Positions 55,725-64,000 of a DNA stretch of 64,000 bases are shown piece after piece. Position 1 is the first letter of the stretch. Each line of letters starts with the position of its first letter. The position numbers and the translations under genes are program-made. Origin of the DNA: Sorangium cellulosum (GTDB lineage Bacteria; Myxococcota_A; Polyangia; Polyangiales; Polyangiaceae); assembly GCF_004135735.1 (NCBI RefSeq), contig NZ_CP012670.1, positions 6,092,501 to 6,156,500 on the forward strand. Reading direction: 5' to 3'. Under the pieces are notes generated by a model. That model worked only from the letters and a program-made list of their open reading frames with translations, was not told the origin of the DNA and made no database searches.

Positions 55725-56243
55725 CTACGCGCCGAGGGCGTGCCCCAGAAGAAACCGCATCTCCACACAACAAAATCCGGCAACCATCCGTGTCTGTTCG
55801 TAATGCACCACGAAGAGCACCATCACCTCAAGGACCAGCAGAATGGCCTTTATGCCCCTCGGCCGGAGCGGTAGGCCTTCGCCCGCACCTCGAGTGCAGC
55901 AGGTCGACACTCCACGGAGTGCGGCTCGGCGGGTCACCCGACCTCCACGGAGGCCGTGGTGGTGGCCGATGGGCAGCCGGAGCAATTCTCCTTCCACGCA
56001 AGTGACCCGAGACCGGCTCAGCCCCGAGGGCTTGAGGTGCATCGGCGCTCAACCTCGTCGCCGCGCGTTGCGCCGTGGCGGTGCGTGTGCGTTGTGCGGC
56101 GGCGCACCTGCGCCGCGATGACGCCGGGCGGTGGATGAAATCGACTCCGCCGCATGCACTTTCTTGAGCCGATCTCTCCGCGCGCGCCGATCTCTTTGCA
56201 GGAGCCCACGCGTATCGCTGCGGTGCCCGCGAGCTCGGCCGCG
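55725..56243 (+). repeat. Conserved spacer of the array, copy 4
   Basis: The spacer follows the fragmentary fourth Gly-rich gene and keeps the hairpins and the RPER-TAG frame (TAG at 55873-55875). Similarity ends near CCCGCGAGCTCGG (about 56243), before the CCCCTCCC stem; DNA leading to the PP2C-like gene takes over. Confidence 0.7.
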
Positions 56244-56289
56244 CTGACGCCCACGACCGCGTTGGCCATCCGGCGCGAGGAGGACAATC

Positions 56290-57111
56290 GTGTATCCACA
56301 GCTCGCCGTCGAGGCGGCAGCACAATCGCACGTGGCGCGCCGCCATGGCCACAACGAGGGCCGGCTCGCGACGCTACCGTGCCTCGGGCTGTTCATGGTG
56401 GCCAGAGGACTCGACCGCAGCACGACCGGAGAGATGACGTCGCGCACGGCCATCGAGGCGATCAAGAGCTGCCCCGAAAACAACGGTGATCTGGAGGACC
56501 CATGGTCGCACAGCGCGACAAGACCGCAGGACCGGGACAAGGTGCGTGTGGCATTGAACGTCAGGCGGGCCAACCGATCGAGCGACGAGGTGAACCAGCA
56601 GCAGGGGAAGGCGCCCGACAGCGCGACCGTCTTCGCGGGCGTGCTGCTCGCGCCCGGCATGGCGTACATCGCGCACGGGGGTGACACGCGGGTCTACCGG
56701 ATGCGCGGAGGGACCATGGAGCGGCTCATACGGAATCACACGCCGCCGGAGGAGCTGCTCGCGGAAGACAATGGCCCACGGGAGGAGGTCAGGGCGCTGG
56801 GCGACCGGGCAAACGGGGTGACGCGCGCGCTGGGGTGCGACGAGGACGCGAACATCCTATCTCGTGTCGAGGCCACCCCCCCGGGGGACCTGCTCCTCGT
56901 AGGCTCCGACGGGCTGTGCGGCCGGGTGCCCGAGCGGCGCATCGCGGGCGTGCTCCGGGCGCATGGCGGCCTCAGCGTGGCGGCGAGCCTGCTGATCGAC
57001 CTCGCGATCGAGCATGGCGGGCCAGGCGACGTGATGTGCGTGCTGGCGCGGGTGGGAAGCGGGCCACGCGCGCGGCGGTCACGCGTGCGGCCGTCACGTA
57101 CACGGCGGTGA
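56290..57111 (+). CDS. PP2C-like protein with lost metal ligands (candidate pseudophosphatase)
   Basis: A GTG at 56290 with AGGAGG six bases upstream starts 273 residues. The PP2C fold is evident: HNEGRLATLPCLGLFMVARG, TGEMTSRTAIEAIK, MAYIAHGGDTRVYRMRGGTM, RALGCDEDANIL, LLLVGSDGL and HGGPGDVMCVLARV. Compared with active Stp/PstP enzymes, NED has become NEG (Gly24), ADGMGG has become ARGLDR (Arg39 for the bridging Asp), and PDN has become PGD; only the SDG Asp remains. Binding of the two-metal centre should be lost, so it may sense phosphoproteins rather than dephosphorylate them, or may be decaying. It lies between the array and the sigma/ClpV genes, converging on the latter. Confidence 0.75.
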   Translation: MYPQLAVEAAAQSHVARRHGHNEGRLATLPCLGLFMVARGLDRSTTGEMTSRTAIEAIKSCPENNGDLEDPWSHSATRPQDRDKVRVALNVRRANRSSDEVNQQQGKAPDSATVFAGVLLAPGMAYIAHGGDTRVYRMRGGTMERLIRNHTPPEELLAEDNGPREEVRALGDRANGVTRALGCDEDANILSRVEATPPGDLLLVGSDGLCGRVPERRIAGVLRAHGGLSVAASLLIDLAIEHGGPGDVMCVLARVGSGPRARRSRVRPSRTRR

Positions 57112-57269
57112 CGCGCTGCGATGGGGGCGACCGCTCCCGCGCGCTGACATGCTTCGGCTGGTCGGTGGCTCGCGTACGGGAATGCGCGGCGCGTCCATCG
57201 GAGCGGCTGTCAGGGGCGCAGGGCACAGGCACGCAGCGCGAGGGCGCCGACGAGCACGTCTCGCCGCGG

Positions 57270-58055
57270 CTATGCCTCGTCGAGCGGCAAGACGAGCTCC
57301 GCCGCCGGCGGAGACGAGATCCCCCGCGCAACCAGCGTCCTCCGCAGGCGGGTGAGGATCTCCTTGCAACGGCGCTTGACCGTGGCCTCGCTCATCGACA
57401 CACGCGCGGCGGTCTCCGCGATCGTCAGGCCCTGCTCGTACCGCAGCTCGAGCAGCAGCCGCCCCTCCGGCGACAGCGCACAGCGCGCTTCCCGGAGCGC
57501 GCGGATCGCCCGCGCATAGGCCTCCTTCTCGACCAGCGCCTCCTCCCCGAAAGGCGCTCCGCCGCCGCGCCCCAGCGCGGCGGCCATGGCGAGCCCCACG
57601 TCGTCGCACACATCCCCCAGGTGCCGGTCGACGTCGCCATCGCCGTCGGAGAACACGTCGGTGTCGTCACGCAGGGTCGCCGCCAGATCGAGGCCGGCCC
57701 TGCGCATGGCCTCGACCAGAGAGCGCGCGGCGGGCCGCACCTGGTGCGCACAGTCGATCATCGCCCCGAAGACGCGCCGCCAGGCGTAGGTCGTGAACCG
57801 CTCCCCGAGGCAAGCGTCGTAGGACCGCGCGGCCAGCGCGAGCCCCTCGTAACCGGCAGACCGGAGCTCCCCGCGCAGGCCGGGGAACCGCCGGAGCGCG
57901 AGCGCCCACGCGAGGCGGTCGACCATCGGAATCGCCGCCTCGACGAGCTTCTGCTGCCGCGGTGTGAGCGGAGCGGACGACGCGCTCGCGCCCCCCTCGG
58001 CGCCCGCCGCGCCCTCGGCGCCCGCCGCACCCGGCCGCCCCGGCCCGTCGCTCAC
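57270..58055 (-). CDS. Sigma-70 family RNA polymerase sigma factor
   Basis: This 261-residue protein has region 2 (LVEAAIPMVDRLAWALALRR, ERFTTYAWRRVFGAMIDCAH) for -10 recognition and core binding, a variable middle with acidic DVFSDGDGDVDRHLGD, and region 4 (LRYEQGLTIAETAARVSMSE, TVKRRCKEILTRLRRTL) as the -35-binding helix-turn-helix. The FTTYAWRRVFGAMID string is closer to FliA/WhiG-like and SigB-like factors than to ECFs. The start overlaps the upstream small gene by four bases (ATGA), so the two are translationally coupled, downstream of clpV. It may direct T6SS or envelope genes; that is inference from place only. Confidence 0.85.
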   Translation of the reverse strand: MSDGPGRPGAAGAEGAAGAEGGASASSAPLTPRQQKLVEAAIPMVDRLAWALALRRFPGLRGELRSAGYEGLALAARSYDACLGERFTTYAWRRVFGAMIDCAHQVRPAARSLVEAMRRAGLDLAATLRDDTDVFSDGDGDVDRHLGDVCDDVGLAMAAALGRGGGAPFGEEALVEKEAYARAIRALREARCALSPEGRLLLELRYEQGLTIAETAARVSMSEATVKRRCKEILTRLRRTLVARGISSPPAAELVLPLDEA

Positions 58056-58408
58056 GAAGAGCCCCCCGCCGGGGCGCGCCGCCTCCCTCCCGCCCCCGTG
58101 GCGCGATCGCGCGCATCGCCCGGCTGCGTCGCGCCGTCCACCGCGCGCCCGCGGGCGGGCGACGCGCGCGTGCCGCTGCGCTCGACGCGCGCAGCCCGGC
58201 GCAGCCGATCGACCATCGGCCTGACCTCGGGGTGCGTCGTGAGCACCACGAACAAGAGGTCGTCCATCGCCTCGAGCGCCTCGGCCGGGAGCAGGCCCCG
58301 GTACGGCGAGAGCGCGCGCTCGATGTGCCGCGCCACCACCGGATCGTCGACGAGCGCCTCGTCGTCCTCGGCCGTGGCGCCGGCGTCCTCCGCGAGATCC
58401 TCCTCCAT
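58052..58408 (-). CDS. Small acidic protein between clpV and sigma factor
   Basis: This 118-residue protein begins MEEDLAEDAGATAEDDEALV, strongly acidic, followed by a helical middle (RGLLPAEALEAMDDLLFVVL, RPMVDRLRRA) and a basic Arg/Gly/Ala tail. It has no signal peptide or membrane span. It starts 43 bases after the clpV stop and its own stop overlaps the sigma factor start, which is the typical position of an anti-sigma factor or sigma modulator; I see no known anti-sigma motif. Its assignment is therefore open. Confidence 0.6.
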   Translation of the reverse strand: MEEDLAEDAGATAEDDEALVDDPVVARHIERALSPYRGLLPAEALEAMDDLLFVVLTTHPEVRPMVDRLRRAARVERSGTRASPARGRAVDGATQPGDARDRATGAGGRRRAPAGGSS

Positions 58409-58451
58409 CGAGCCACCTCCCGCGCCGCGAGCGCCCCGCCGCGCGCGCCCC

Positions 58452-61154
58452 TCAGTCCGAGAACGCGATCGTGAAGTTCTTCCCGGCGTCGACCCCGATC
58501 TGGACCCGCTTGGGGAGCGGCCCCTCCGACATCTTCTCGAGGATGGCGACCGAGAGCTGCGGCAGGAGCGAGGCCCGGAGGATGTGATCGATGTTGCGCG
58601 CGCCCGTGTCGACCTCGGTGCAGCGCGCCGCGATCGTGTCGACGAGCGCGTCCGAGTACGACGCCTCGATCCGCTGGCTCTTGCGCAGCCGATCGACCAG
58701 CGCGTCGAGCTTGAGCCGCGTGATCTCGCCGAGCGCGTCGGGCGAGATCGGCAGGTACGGCACCGTGGTCATGCGGGCGAGCAGCGCCGGCTTGAAGTGC
58801 GCGGAGAGCGTCGGCTTGATCGCCTCGACGATCTCCTTGATGAACTCGCCGTCCGCGTCGAGCCGCCGGGCCGGGTCTTCTTCCCGCGCGGCGAGCGTCA
58901 TGTTCGTGATCTTGTCCGTGGCGAGGTTGCTCGTCAGGATGATGACCGTGTTCTTGAAGTCGACGAGCCGCCCCTCGCCGTCGCTCAGCATGCCCTTGTC
59001 GAACACCTGGTAGAACAGGTTCATCACGTCGGGATCGGCCTTCTCGACCTCGTCGAGGAGCACGACCGTGTAAGGCCGCTGGCGCACCGCCTCGGTGAGC
59101 ATGCCGCCCTCGCCGTAGCCGACGTAGCCGGGCGGAGAGCCGATGAGCCGGGAGACCGTGTGCTTCTCCTGGAACTCGGACATGTTGATGACCGTCATCA
59201 TCCGCTCGCCGCCGAACATGAGATCGGCGATCCCGAGCGCGGTCTCCGTCTTGCCAACGCCGCTCGGCCCGACCAGCAGGAACACGCCCTGCGGCGTGCT
59301 CAGCGGCTTCAGCCCCGCGCGCGCGCTCCGCAGCTCCTTGGCGATGGTCACGATGCCGTGCGTCTGCCCCTTGATCCGCCGCGTGAGCCGGTCCTCCATC
59401 TCGAGGAGCGCCTTCACGTCGTCCTGGACCATCTTGCCGACGGGGATGCCCGTCCACGCCGCGACCACGCTCGCGACCATCGCCTCGTCGACGTCCGGCC
59501 GGATCAGCGGCACCTCGCCCTGGCTCTCCTTGAGATCGTCGAGCGCCTTGACCACCTCGCGGCGGGCGGCGTCCCGCTCCTCGGTCGTCTTGGCCTCATC
59601 CATCTTCTTGCGCGCCTCGATGACCCGCTGCGTGCCGGCCGTCTCCCGCGCGTAGGCGGCGCGCACCTCCTCGAGCTCGGCCTTGGCCTTGGCGAGCCTG
59701 TCCTTGAGCTCGGCGACGCGCTCCTCGTCGATGTGCACGCCCCGGTCCCGATCCCGCTCGAGCGCCTTGAGCTCGCTCTCGGTGTTCACGATGAGGATCT
59801 CCGCGTCCTCGACCGCGGCGGGCCGCTGCTGCAGCGCGACCTTCACCCGGGCCGCGCACGTGTCGAGCAGATCGACCGCCTTGTCCGGCAGCTGCCTGCC
59901 GGTGAGGTACCGCGCCGACAGCCGCACGGCCGCGGTCACGGCCTCGTCCTGGATGATGACGTTGTGGGCCTGCTCGAACTTCGGCCGCAGCCCGCGGAGC
60001 ATGACGACGGCCGAGGGCTCATTCGGCTCGTCCACCTTGACCGGCTGGAACCGCCGCTCCAGGGCCGCGTCCTTCTCGATGTACTTCTTGTACTCGCTCC
60101 ACGTCGTGGCCGCGATCGTCCGGAGCTCGCCGCGGGCGAGCGCCGGCTTGAGCAGGTTGGCCGCGTCGCCGCCGCCCTGCTGGCCGCCCGCGCCGATCAG
60201 CGTGTGCGCCTCGTCGATGAAGAGGATGATCGGCTTCGGCGACCCCTTCACCTCGGCGATCACCTGCTTCATGCGGTTCTCGAACTCGCCCTTCACGCCG
60301 GCGCCCGCCTGGAGCAGCCCCAGGTCGAGCCCGAGGATGTCGACCCCCTGCAGGAGCGGCGGCACCTTCGGGTTCTCCGGCGTGCTCTCGACGATGAGCA
60401 GCGCGAGCCCCTCGACGAGCGCCGTCTTCCCGACGCCCGCGTCGCCGACGATGATGGGGTTGTTCTTGCGCCGCCGCGCGAGGATGTCGATGACCTGCCG
60501 GATCTCCCGCTCGCGCCCGAAGATCGGATCGATCTGGCCCGCGCGCGCCTTGCCGGTGTAGTCGATGCAGTACTTCGCGAGCGCCGAGTCGGCCCCCGCG
60601 CTCGCCATCCCGGCCGGGAGCTTCCCCGCCCCGGGCGCGCCCGCGCCCGCCGACGCGACCGACTCGGCCTCCTCCTTGGAGCCGGAGACGATCTTGGGGA
60701 GGCTCGCCTTGAGGTCGTCCTTCGAGATGCCCTCGAGGTAAGCGCCGATGCCGCTCACCGAGTAGCGGGTCGGCTGCTGGACGAGGCGCTGGAAGAGCAC
60801 CCCGCTCCGCACCCGCTGGTAGCCGTACTCCATCGATCCGATGAGATAGGCGTCCTGCATCCACTCGAGCATCGTCGGCGAGAGCACCGGCCTGCCGGCG
60901 TTGCCCTTCCGGAGCTCCTCCAGGCTGCGCTGGAGCGCGGCGCGGAGGTGCGACGGGTCGAGATCGTAATGGGACACGAGGAACGCGATGTCGGAGTTCG
61001 CGTCGTCGAGCAGCGCGAGGAGCAGGTGCTCGAGCGTGACCTCGTAGTGGCGCGCGTTGACACACTGGCCAATCGCCGCTTCGAGGGCTGAAGTGCAGTT
61101 CTTGGTGAGTCGCTTGACGATGGCCTTGGTGTCGACGAGCTGCATGCGGGGCAT
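58452..61154 (-). CDS. tssH: T6SS sheath-disassembly ATPase ClpV
   Basis: This 900-residue double AAA+ unfoldase may start at the ATG at 61154 or 61145 (MQLVDTKAIV); neither has a clear ribosome site. The N-domain (10-150) is the ClpV form (LTKNCTSALEAAIGQCVNAR, YEVTLEHLLLALLDDANSD). AAA-1 has Walker A GDAGVGKTA at 237-245 and LFIDEAHTLIG; a coiled-coil middle follows (RDRGVHIDEERVAELKDRL); AAA-2 has GPSGVGKTE and VVLLDEVEKA. ClpV extracts contracted TssB/TssC sheath for reuse. Residue patterns separate it from ClpB chaperones. It lies about 23 kb from the main T6SS operon, separated by the Rhs and array regions. Confidence 0.93.
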   Translation of the reverse strand: MPRMQLVDTKAIVKRLTKNCTSALEAAIGQCVNARHYEVTLEHLLLALLDDANSDIAFLVSHYDLDPSHLRAALQRSLEELRKGNAGRPVLSPTMLEWMQDAYLIGSMEYGYQRVRSGVLFQRLVQQPTRYSVSGIGAYLEGISKDDLKASLPKIVSGSKEEAESVASAGAGAPGAGKLPAGMASAGADSALAKYCIDYTGKARAGQIDPIFGREREIRQVIDILARRRKNNPIIVGDAGVGKTALVEGLALLIVESTPENPKVPPLLQGVDILGLDLGLLQAGAGVKGEFENRMKQVIAEVKGSPKPIILFIDEAHTLIGAGGQQGGGDAANLLKPALARGELRTIAATTWSEYKKYIEKDAALERRFQPVKVDEPNEPSAVVMLRGLRPKFEQAHNVIIQDEAVTAAVRLSARYLTGRQLPDKAVDLLDTCAARVKVALQQRPAAVEDAEILIVNTESELKALERDRDRGVHIDEERVAELKDRLAKAKAELEEVRAAYARETAGTQRVIEARKKMDEAKTTEERDAARREVVKALDDLKESQGEVPLIRPDVDEAMVASVVAAWTGIPVGKMVQDDVKALLEMEDRLTRRIKGQTHGIVTIAKELRSARAGLKPLSTPQGVFLLVGPSGVGKTETALGIADLMFGGERMMTVINMSEFQEKHTVSRLIGSPPGYVGYGEGGMLTEAVRQRPYTVVLLDEVEKADPDVMNLFYQVFDKGMLSDGEGRLVDFKNTVIILTSNLATDKITNMTLAAREEDPARRLDADGEFIKEIVEAIKPTLSAHFKPALLARMTTVPYLPISPDALGEITRLKLDALVDRLRKSQRIEASYSDALVDTIAARCTEVDTGARNIDHILRASLLPQLSVAILEKMSEGPLPKRVQIGVDAGKNFTIAFSD

Positions 61155-61192
61155 GCTAGCCGAGGCGCGTCCCCGTCCGAAAGCGCCGTTCG

Positions 61193-63088
61193 TCAGCCGC
61201 GCTGATCGCGCTTCTTCTCCGCGGCCTCGGGGGCGGCGCCTCGGGCCTCGCCGGCCGCTCCGCGCGCCTTCGCCTGCTGCCTCGCCTCGCCGCGCTGCCC
61301 CGCCGCGGGCCGCGCGGGCGCGGCGGCGTCCCGGGCCCTGTCGCCCTTCGCCTCCTCGGCGCTCGCCGCCGTGTCCTTCGCCTCGCTCGGGGCGGCCGCG
61401 GCGGCGCGGTCCACGACGTCGGGCCGGACACGCAGCTTGAGCAGGGCGCCCGCGCGGAGCTTCTGATCGGGCTCCAGCCCGTTATCGCTCGCCACGTCCT
61501 CGACGTCTATCGCGAACTGCCGCGCCACGCCGATCAGCGTATCGCCGGGGCTGACGCGGTAGTACATCACCGCGCGCTTCGACGACCGCGCGCGCGCGGT
61601 CCGCCGCCGCGCCGGGGCGTCGCCCTCGTCCGCCTCCGGCCCCTCGTCGCCATCGCCGTCCGCGGCCAGGGCGGCCACGGGCTCGCGCATCGTGCGCCGC
61701 TTCTTCGGCTTCGGGAGGAGCGCGAGCAGGCTCTCGTCCCGGCGGAGCGCCCGCCGCTCGGTGAAGTCGCGGCCGCCGAGCAGGTCGACCGGGTCGAGGA
61801 TCGACGCGTCGTCCGTGGCGAGCGAGTCCATGTCGAGCATCGCCGGCAGCGCCGCCTGCGCCCGCGCCAGCGTGTCCGCCGGGATCATCACCAGGTAGTC
61901 CCCCCGGCCCGGCGGGACCCGGTCGCCGAGGAGGTCGGGGTTCAGCTTCCGCAGCGTCGAGGTCGCGACGCCCGCGGCCTTCGCGAGCGTCTTGAGCGGC
62001 GTGCCCGGCGGCGCCGGGATCTCGGCCGCGTCGATCGGCCGGCTCACCTTGACGTCCTCGAACCCGAACCGCTCCAGGTTGTTCGCCACGATCGCCGCGG
62101 CCCCGATCTTCGGCACGTAGGCCGCCGTCTCCGACGGGAGCGCCTGCTGGCGCGCCAGCTCGTTGAAGTCGGACGTGCCGTACCGATCGATGCGGTCGAG
62201 TAGCTGCTCGTAGCCCATGTTGTAGGCCGCGAGCGCGAGGTCCCAGTGGCCGAAGCGCATGTACAGATCGCGCAGGTGATGCGCCGCCGCCTGCGTCGCG
62301 AGGCGCGGGTTCTTCCGCTGATCCAGGTGCCGTGTCTGCTGGAGCCCGTAGACCGCGCCGGTGGCCGGCATGAACTGCCAGAGGCCCACCGCCCCTGCCG
62401 GCGACCTCGCCCGCGGGTCGAACCCGCTCTCGATCATGGCCACCCAGATGAGATCCTCCGGGAGCCGCCGTTCCCTGAGCTCGGTCTGGATCAGCTCCTG
62501 GTACCGACCGCTCCGCTTGAGCCAGGTCTCGAACATGTTCCGGCCCCGGTCGGTGCGCGTGAAGAAGCGGACGTACTTGAGGGTCCGGCGCGACACGGAG
62601 AGCCGGAGGTCCGGCAGCTGCAGCCTGGAGAGCGCCTCGACGCCGGCCGCGTCGAGGTCGTCCACGTCGTCGGCGTAGCCGCCCTCGGCGGAGAAGGCGC
62701 GCGGCGGCCGCGAATAGCTCGGCCGCTCCAGGTCGCAGGCGGCGCCCTCCCGCGCCTCCCGCGCCGCGGCATCCCGCAGCCGCGCGAGCTCCCGCGACTC
62801 GCTCCCCGACAGCGCCCCGGCCGGCGCCAGGCCGGAGGGCCCGGGCGCCGCCGGCGCGTACGGCGCGACCGGCGCGCCCCCGGGCGCCCGCGGCGCGTAC
62901 GAGGCGGCCGGCGCGGGCGCCGCGAGCGAGGCCGATCCCCCGGGCGCGACGGCCCGCGCGCCGCCCAGCTGGTAGGTCGCGACCGCCGACTGCACCGAGG
63001 TGATCGCCGACTGGGGCGCCGCCATCCCGACCCCGTAGCCAAACGCCAGGGCCGAGACCATGGGAGGGATCTTGTGGACGAGGCTCAT
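61193..63088 (-). CDS. Lytic transglycosylase with LysM domains (MltD-like)
   Basis: This 631-residue protein begins with a hydrophobic N-terminus (MSLVHKIPPMVSALAFGYGV) that may be an uncleaved or signal segment, then a low-complexity Ala/Pro/Gly region (45-95). The SLT domain has MIESGFDPRARSPAGAVGLW with catalytic Glu220, QFMPATG and LALAAYNMGYE. Residues about 350-400 and 520-565 are LysM-like (VSPGDTLIGVARQF), for peptidoglycan binding. The C-terminus is a charged Ala/Glu/Lys tail. Cleaving peptidoglycan glycan strands, it could open the wall for the T6SS channel, consistent with its place between clpV and a divergent FHA gene. TssL here lacks a wall-binding domain. Confidence 0.88.
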   Translation of the reverse strand: MSLVHKIPPMVSALAFGYGVGMAAPQSAITSVQSAVATYQLGGARAVAPGGSASLAAPAPAASYAPRAPGGAPVAPYAPAAPGPSGLAPAGALSGSESRELARLRDAAAREAREGAACDLERPSYSRPPRAFSAEGGYADDVDDLDAAGVEALSRLQLPDLRLSVSRRTLKYVRFFTRTDRGRNMFETWLKRSGRYQELIQTELRERRLPEDLIWVAMIESGFDPRARSPAGAVGLWQFMPATGAVYGLQQTRHLDQRKNPRLATQAAAHHLRDLYMRFGHWDLALAAYNMGYEQLLDRIDRYGTSDFNELARQQALPSETAAYVPKIGAAAIVANNLERFGFEDVKVSRPIDAAEIPAPPGTPLKTLAKAAGVATSTLRKLNPDLLGDRVPPGRGDYLVMIPADTLARAQAALPAMLDMDSLATDDASILDPVDLLGGRDFTERRALRRDESLLALLPKPKKRRTMREPVAALAADGDGDEGPEADEGDAPARRRTARARSSKRAVMYYRVSPGDTLIGVARQFAIDVEDVASDNGLEPDQKLRAGALLKLRVRPDVVDRAAAAAPSEAKDTAASAEEAKGDRARDAAAPARPAAGQRGEARQQAKARGAAGEARGAAPEAAEKKRDQRG

Positions 63089-63283
63089 GTGTGGTCGAAG
63101 GTCGCACTATGTAGGCAAACAAGTCAAGTAACCGGCCCTCGTGTGGCCGTGCCTGCTGCGGCGGGCCCCTCTCCCGACCGTGCGTGGGCTGGCTCGCGCT
63201 CCGCGCCGCGACCACGCGGCCGCGCGGTCCGGGTGGGCTTCAGGCACTCCCGTGGGGCGAAGCGGGTCTGCTAGTCTGCACGC

Positions 63284-64000
63284 ATGCCGGCGGCGCTCTC
63301 GGCCCGCGTGTCCGACACCCAGGCCAACCAAAGCTTCGAAGCTTCGTTCGAGCGCTTCCCTGTCCGGATCGGCAGGAACCAGCTGAACGATCTGCACATC
63401 GACCGGCCGTACATCTCCCAGTTCCACGCCGCCGTGGACGTCCGCGATCGCCGGATCCTCGTCCGCGATCTCGGCTCCACGAACGGGACGATGTTCGCCG
63501 GCCACCGGCTGGCGCGGGACACCGCGGTGGACGTGAGCACCCAGCCGGAGATCACGATCGGGCCGATCCAGATCCGGCTCGCGATCATCGAGGCGCCGCT
63601 CAAGGCCGAGCTCCCGAGCGACGGCACGCTGCTCGGCACGGGCGGGGAGAACCTCTCCGCGCTGCTCCAGTCGCAGAAGCGCGCGGCGCCCGGGGTCGAG
63701 GACCCTTACCTGCGGCAGGTGGTCCCGTACCTGGAGGCGTACCGGACCGCGTGGGCCGCGGTCTACCGGATCATCTGGGAGCACCTGGCGCGCCTCCCGC
63801 CCGAGGCGCGCCAGGGGTACCTGCGCCGGCTGGGCGAGGAGCACCCGACCGTCCTCGCGGAGAAGGACTTCCAGAAGATCGCCCAGTACTACGGCGTGGA
63901 CTACCGCACGCTCGGCGAGCTGGCGCCGGCGAACGCGGCGTTCGCGGCGCTCTCGGAGCTCGCGGGCGTGCTCGCGCCGGGCGCGAAGCCTCCGGACGAC
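63284..64000 (+). CDS. FHA-domain protein, T6SS-associated (partial)
   Basis: It starts with the ATG at 63284 and runs off the window (239 codons visible). Residues about 18-95 form an FHA domain: PVRIGRNQLNDLHIDRPYIS, FHAAVDVRDRRILVRDLGST, NGTMF; the Arg, Ser and Asn-Gly that bind phosphothreonine are all present. The remaining visible part is helical (EDPYLRQVVPYLEAYRTAWA, RQGYLRRLGEEHP). FHA proteins in T6SS clusters (Fha/TagH) relay kinase signals to the machine and can recruit it to assembly. It is divergent from the lytic transglycosylase; more T6SS genes may follow. Confidence 0.8.
   Translation, partial: MPAALSARVSDTQANQSFEASFERFPVRIGRNQLNDLHIDRPYISQFHAAVDVRDRRILVRDLGSTNGTMFAGHRLARDTAVDVSTQPEITIGPIQIRLAIIEAPLKAELPSDGTLLGTGGENLSALLQSQKRAAPGVEDPYLRQVVPYLEAYRTAWAAVYRIIWEHLARLPPEARQGYLRRLGEEHPTVLAEKDFQKIAQYYGVDYRTLGELAPANAAFAALSELAGVLAPGAKPPDD

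Noticed and set aside
56835-61091. A 1418-residue plus-strand frame across sigma and clpV
   Set aside because: It lies antisense to a complete ClpV and sigma factor and shows no domain.

Overview
The window looks like chromosome from a Sorangium-type myxobacterium. Supporting this by eye are very high G+C (about three quarters in most genes), strong third-position G/C bias, a protein with a MYXO-CTERM-like tail, many Ser/Thr-signalling parts, Gly-rich DUF1565-like lipoproteins and long alternative open frames on both strands. The species cannot be fixed from the sequence alone.

Layout. (a) 1-2035: the tail of an amidase, a small membrane protein and a GST-like protein. (b) 2062-12516: a lipid/polyketide locus. 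A 2224-residue PUFA-synthase-like megasynthase (hotdog-AT-KS-inactive KS/CLF-KR-DH), a separate ACP-enoyl-reductase-like fusion and a cytochrome P450 lie in one minus-strand series. A MarR regulator diverges from it, and the intervening DNA carries three copies of the palindrome GTGTANNTACAC. (c) 12524-21763: small transport, regulation and stress genes: LysR/MFS pair, truncated haemoglobin, XRE-cupin regulator, LysR/NmrA pair with a decayed second LysR start, trypsin-like protease with crystallin-like C-terminus, MYXO-CTERM protein, LOG protein. (d) 21849-34170: a minus-strand type VI secretion operon in transcription order tssJ-K-L-M-tagF-tssA-B-C. (e) 34197-41085: an Rhs toxin locus with a frameshifted full-length Rhs protein, its immunity gene, a silent orphan Rhs tip with a variant toxin and variant immunity gene, then a VgrG-like beta-repeat protein. 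(f) 41209-57111: a 42-bp minisatellite, a Ser/Thr kinase with 21 hexapeptide repeats, a repeat-rich membrane protein, a threefold tandem array (about 3.46-kb units) of a TPR/PEGA protein plus a Gly-rich lipoprotein with conserved spacers, a truncated fourth unit, and a PP2C-like protein that has lost metal ligands. (g) 57270-64000: ClpV (tssH), a small acidic protein, a sigma factor and a LysM lytic transglycosylase on the minus strand, then a divergent FHA-domain gene running off the window.

How it fits together. Regions d, e and g are one extended T6SS neighbourhood: baseplate/membrane/sheath genes, the sheath-recycling ATPase, a likely wall hydrolase, a polymorphic Rhs effector with immunity, and candidate phospho-control parts (kinase, PP2C-like protein, FHA protein, TagF). 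Hcp, VgrG, TssE, TssF and TssG are not in the window and may lie beyond 64000. The triplicated TPR-PEGA/Gly-rich module sits between the kinase and the PP2C-like gene and has no function I can name. The most novel-looking elements are the condensed PUFA-like synthase with its split ACP-reductase, the homologous but divergent Rhs toxin/immunity pairs, and the triplicated module with its structured spacer.
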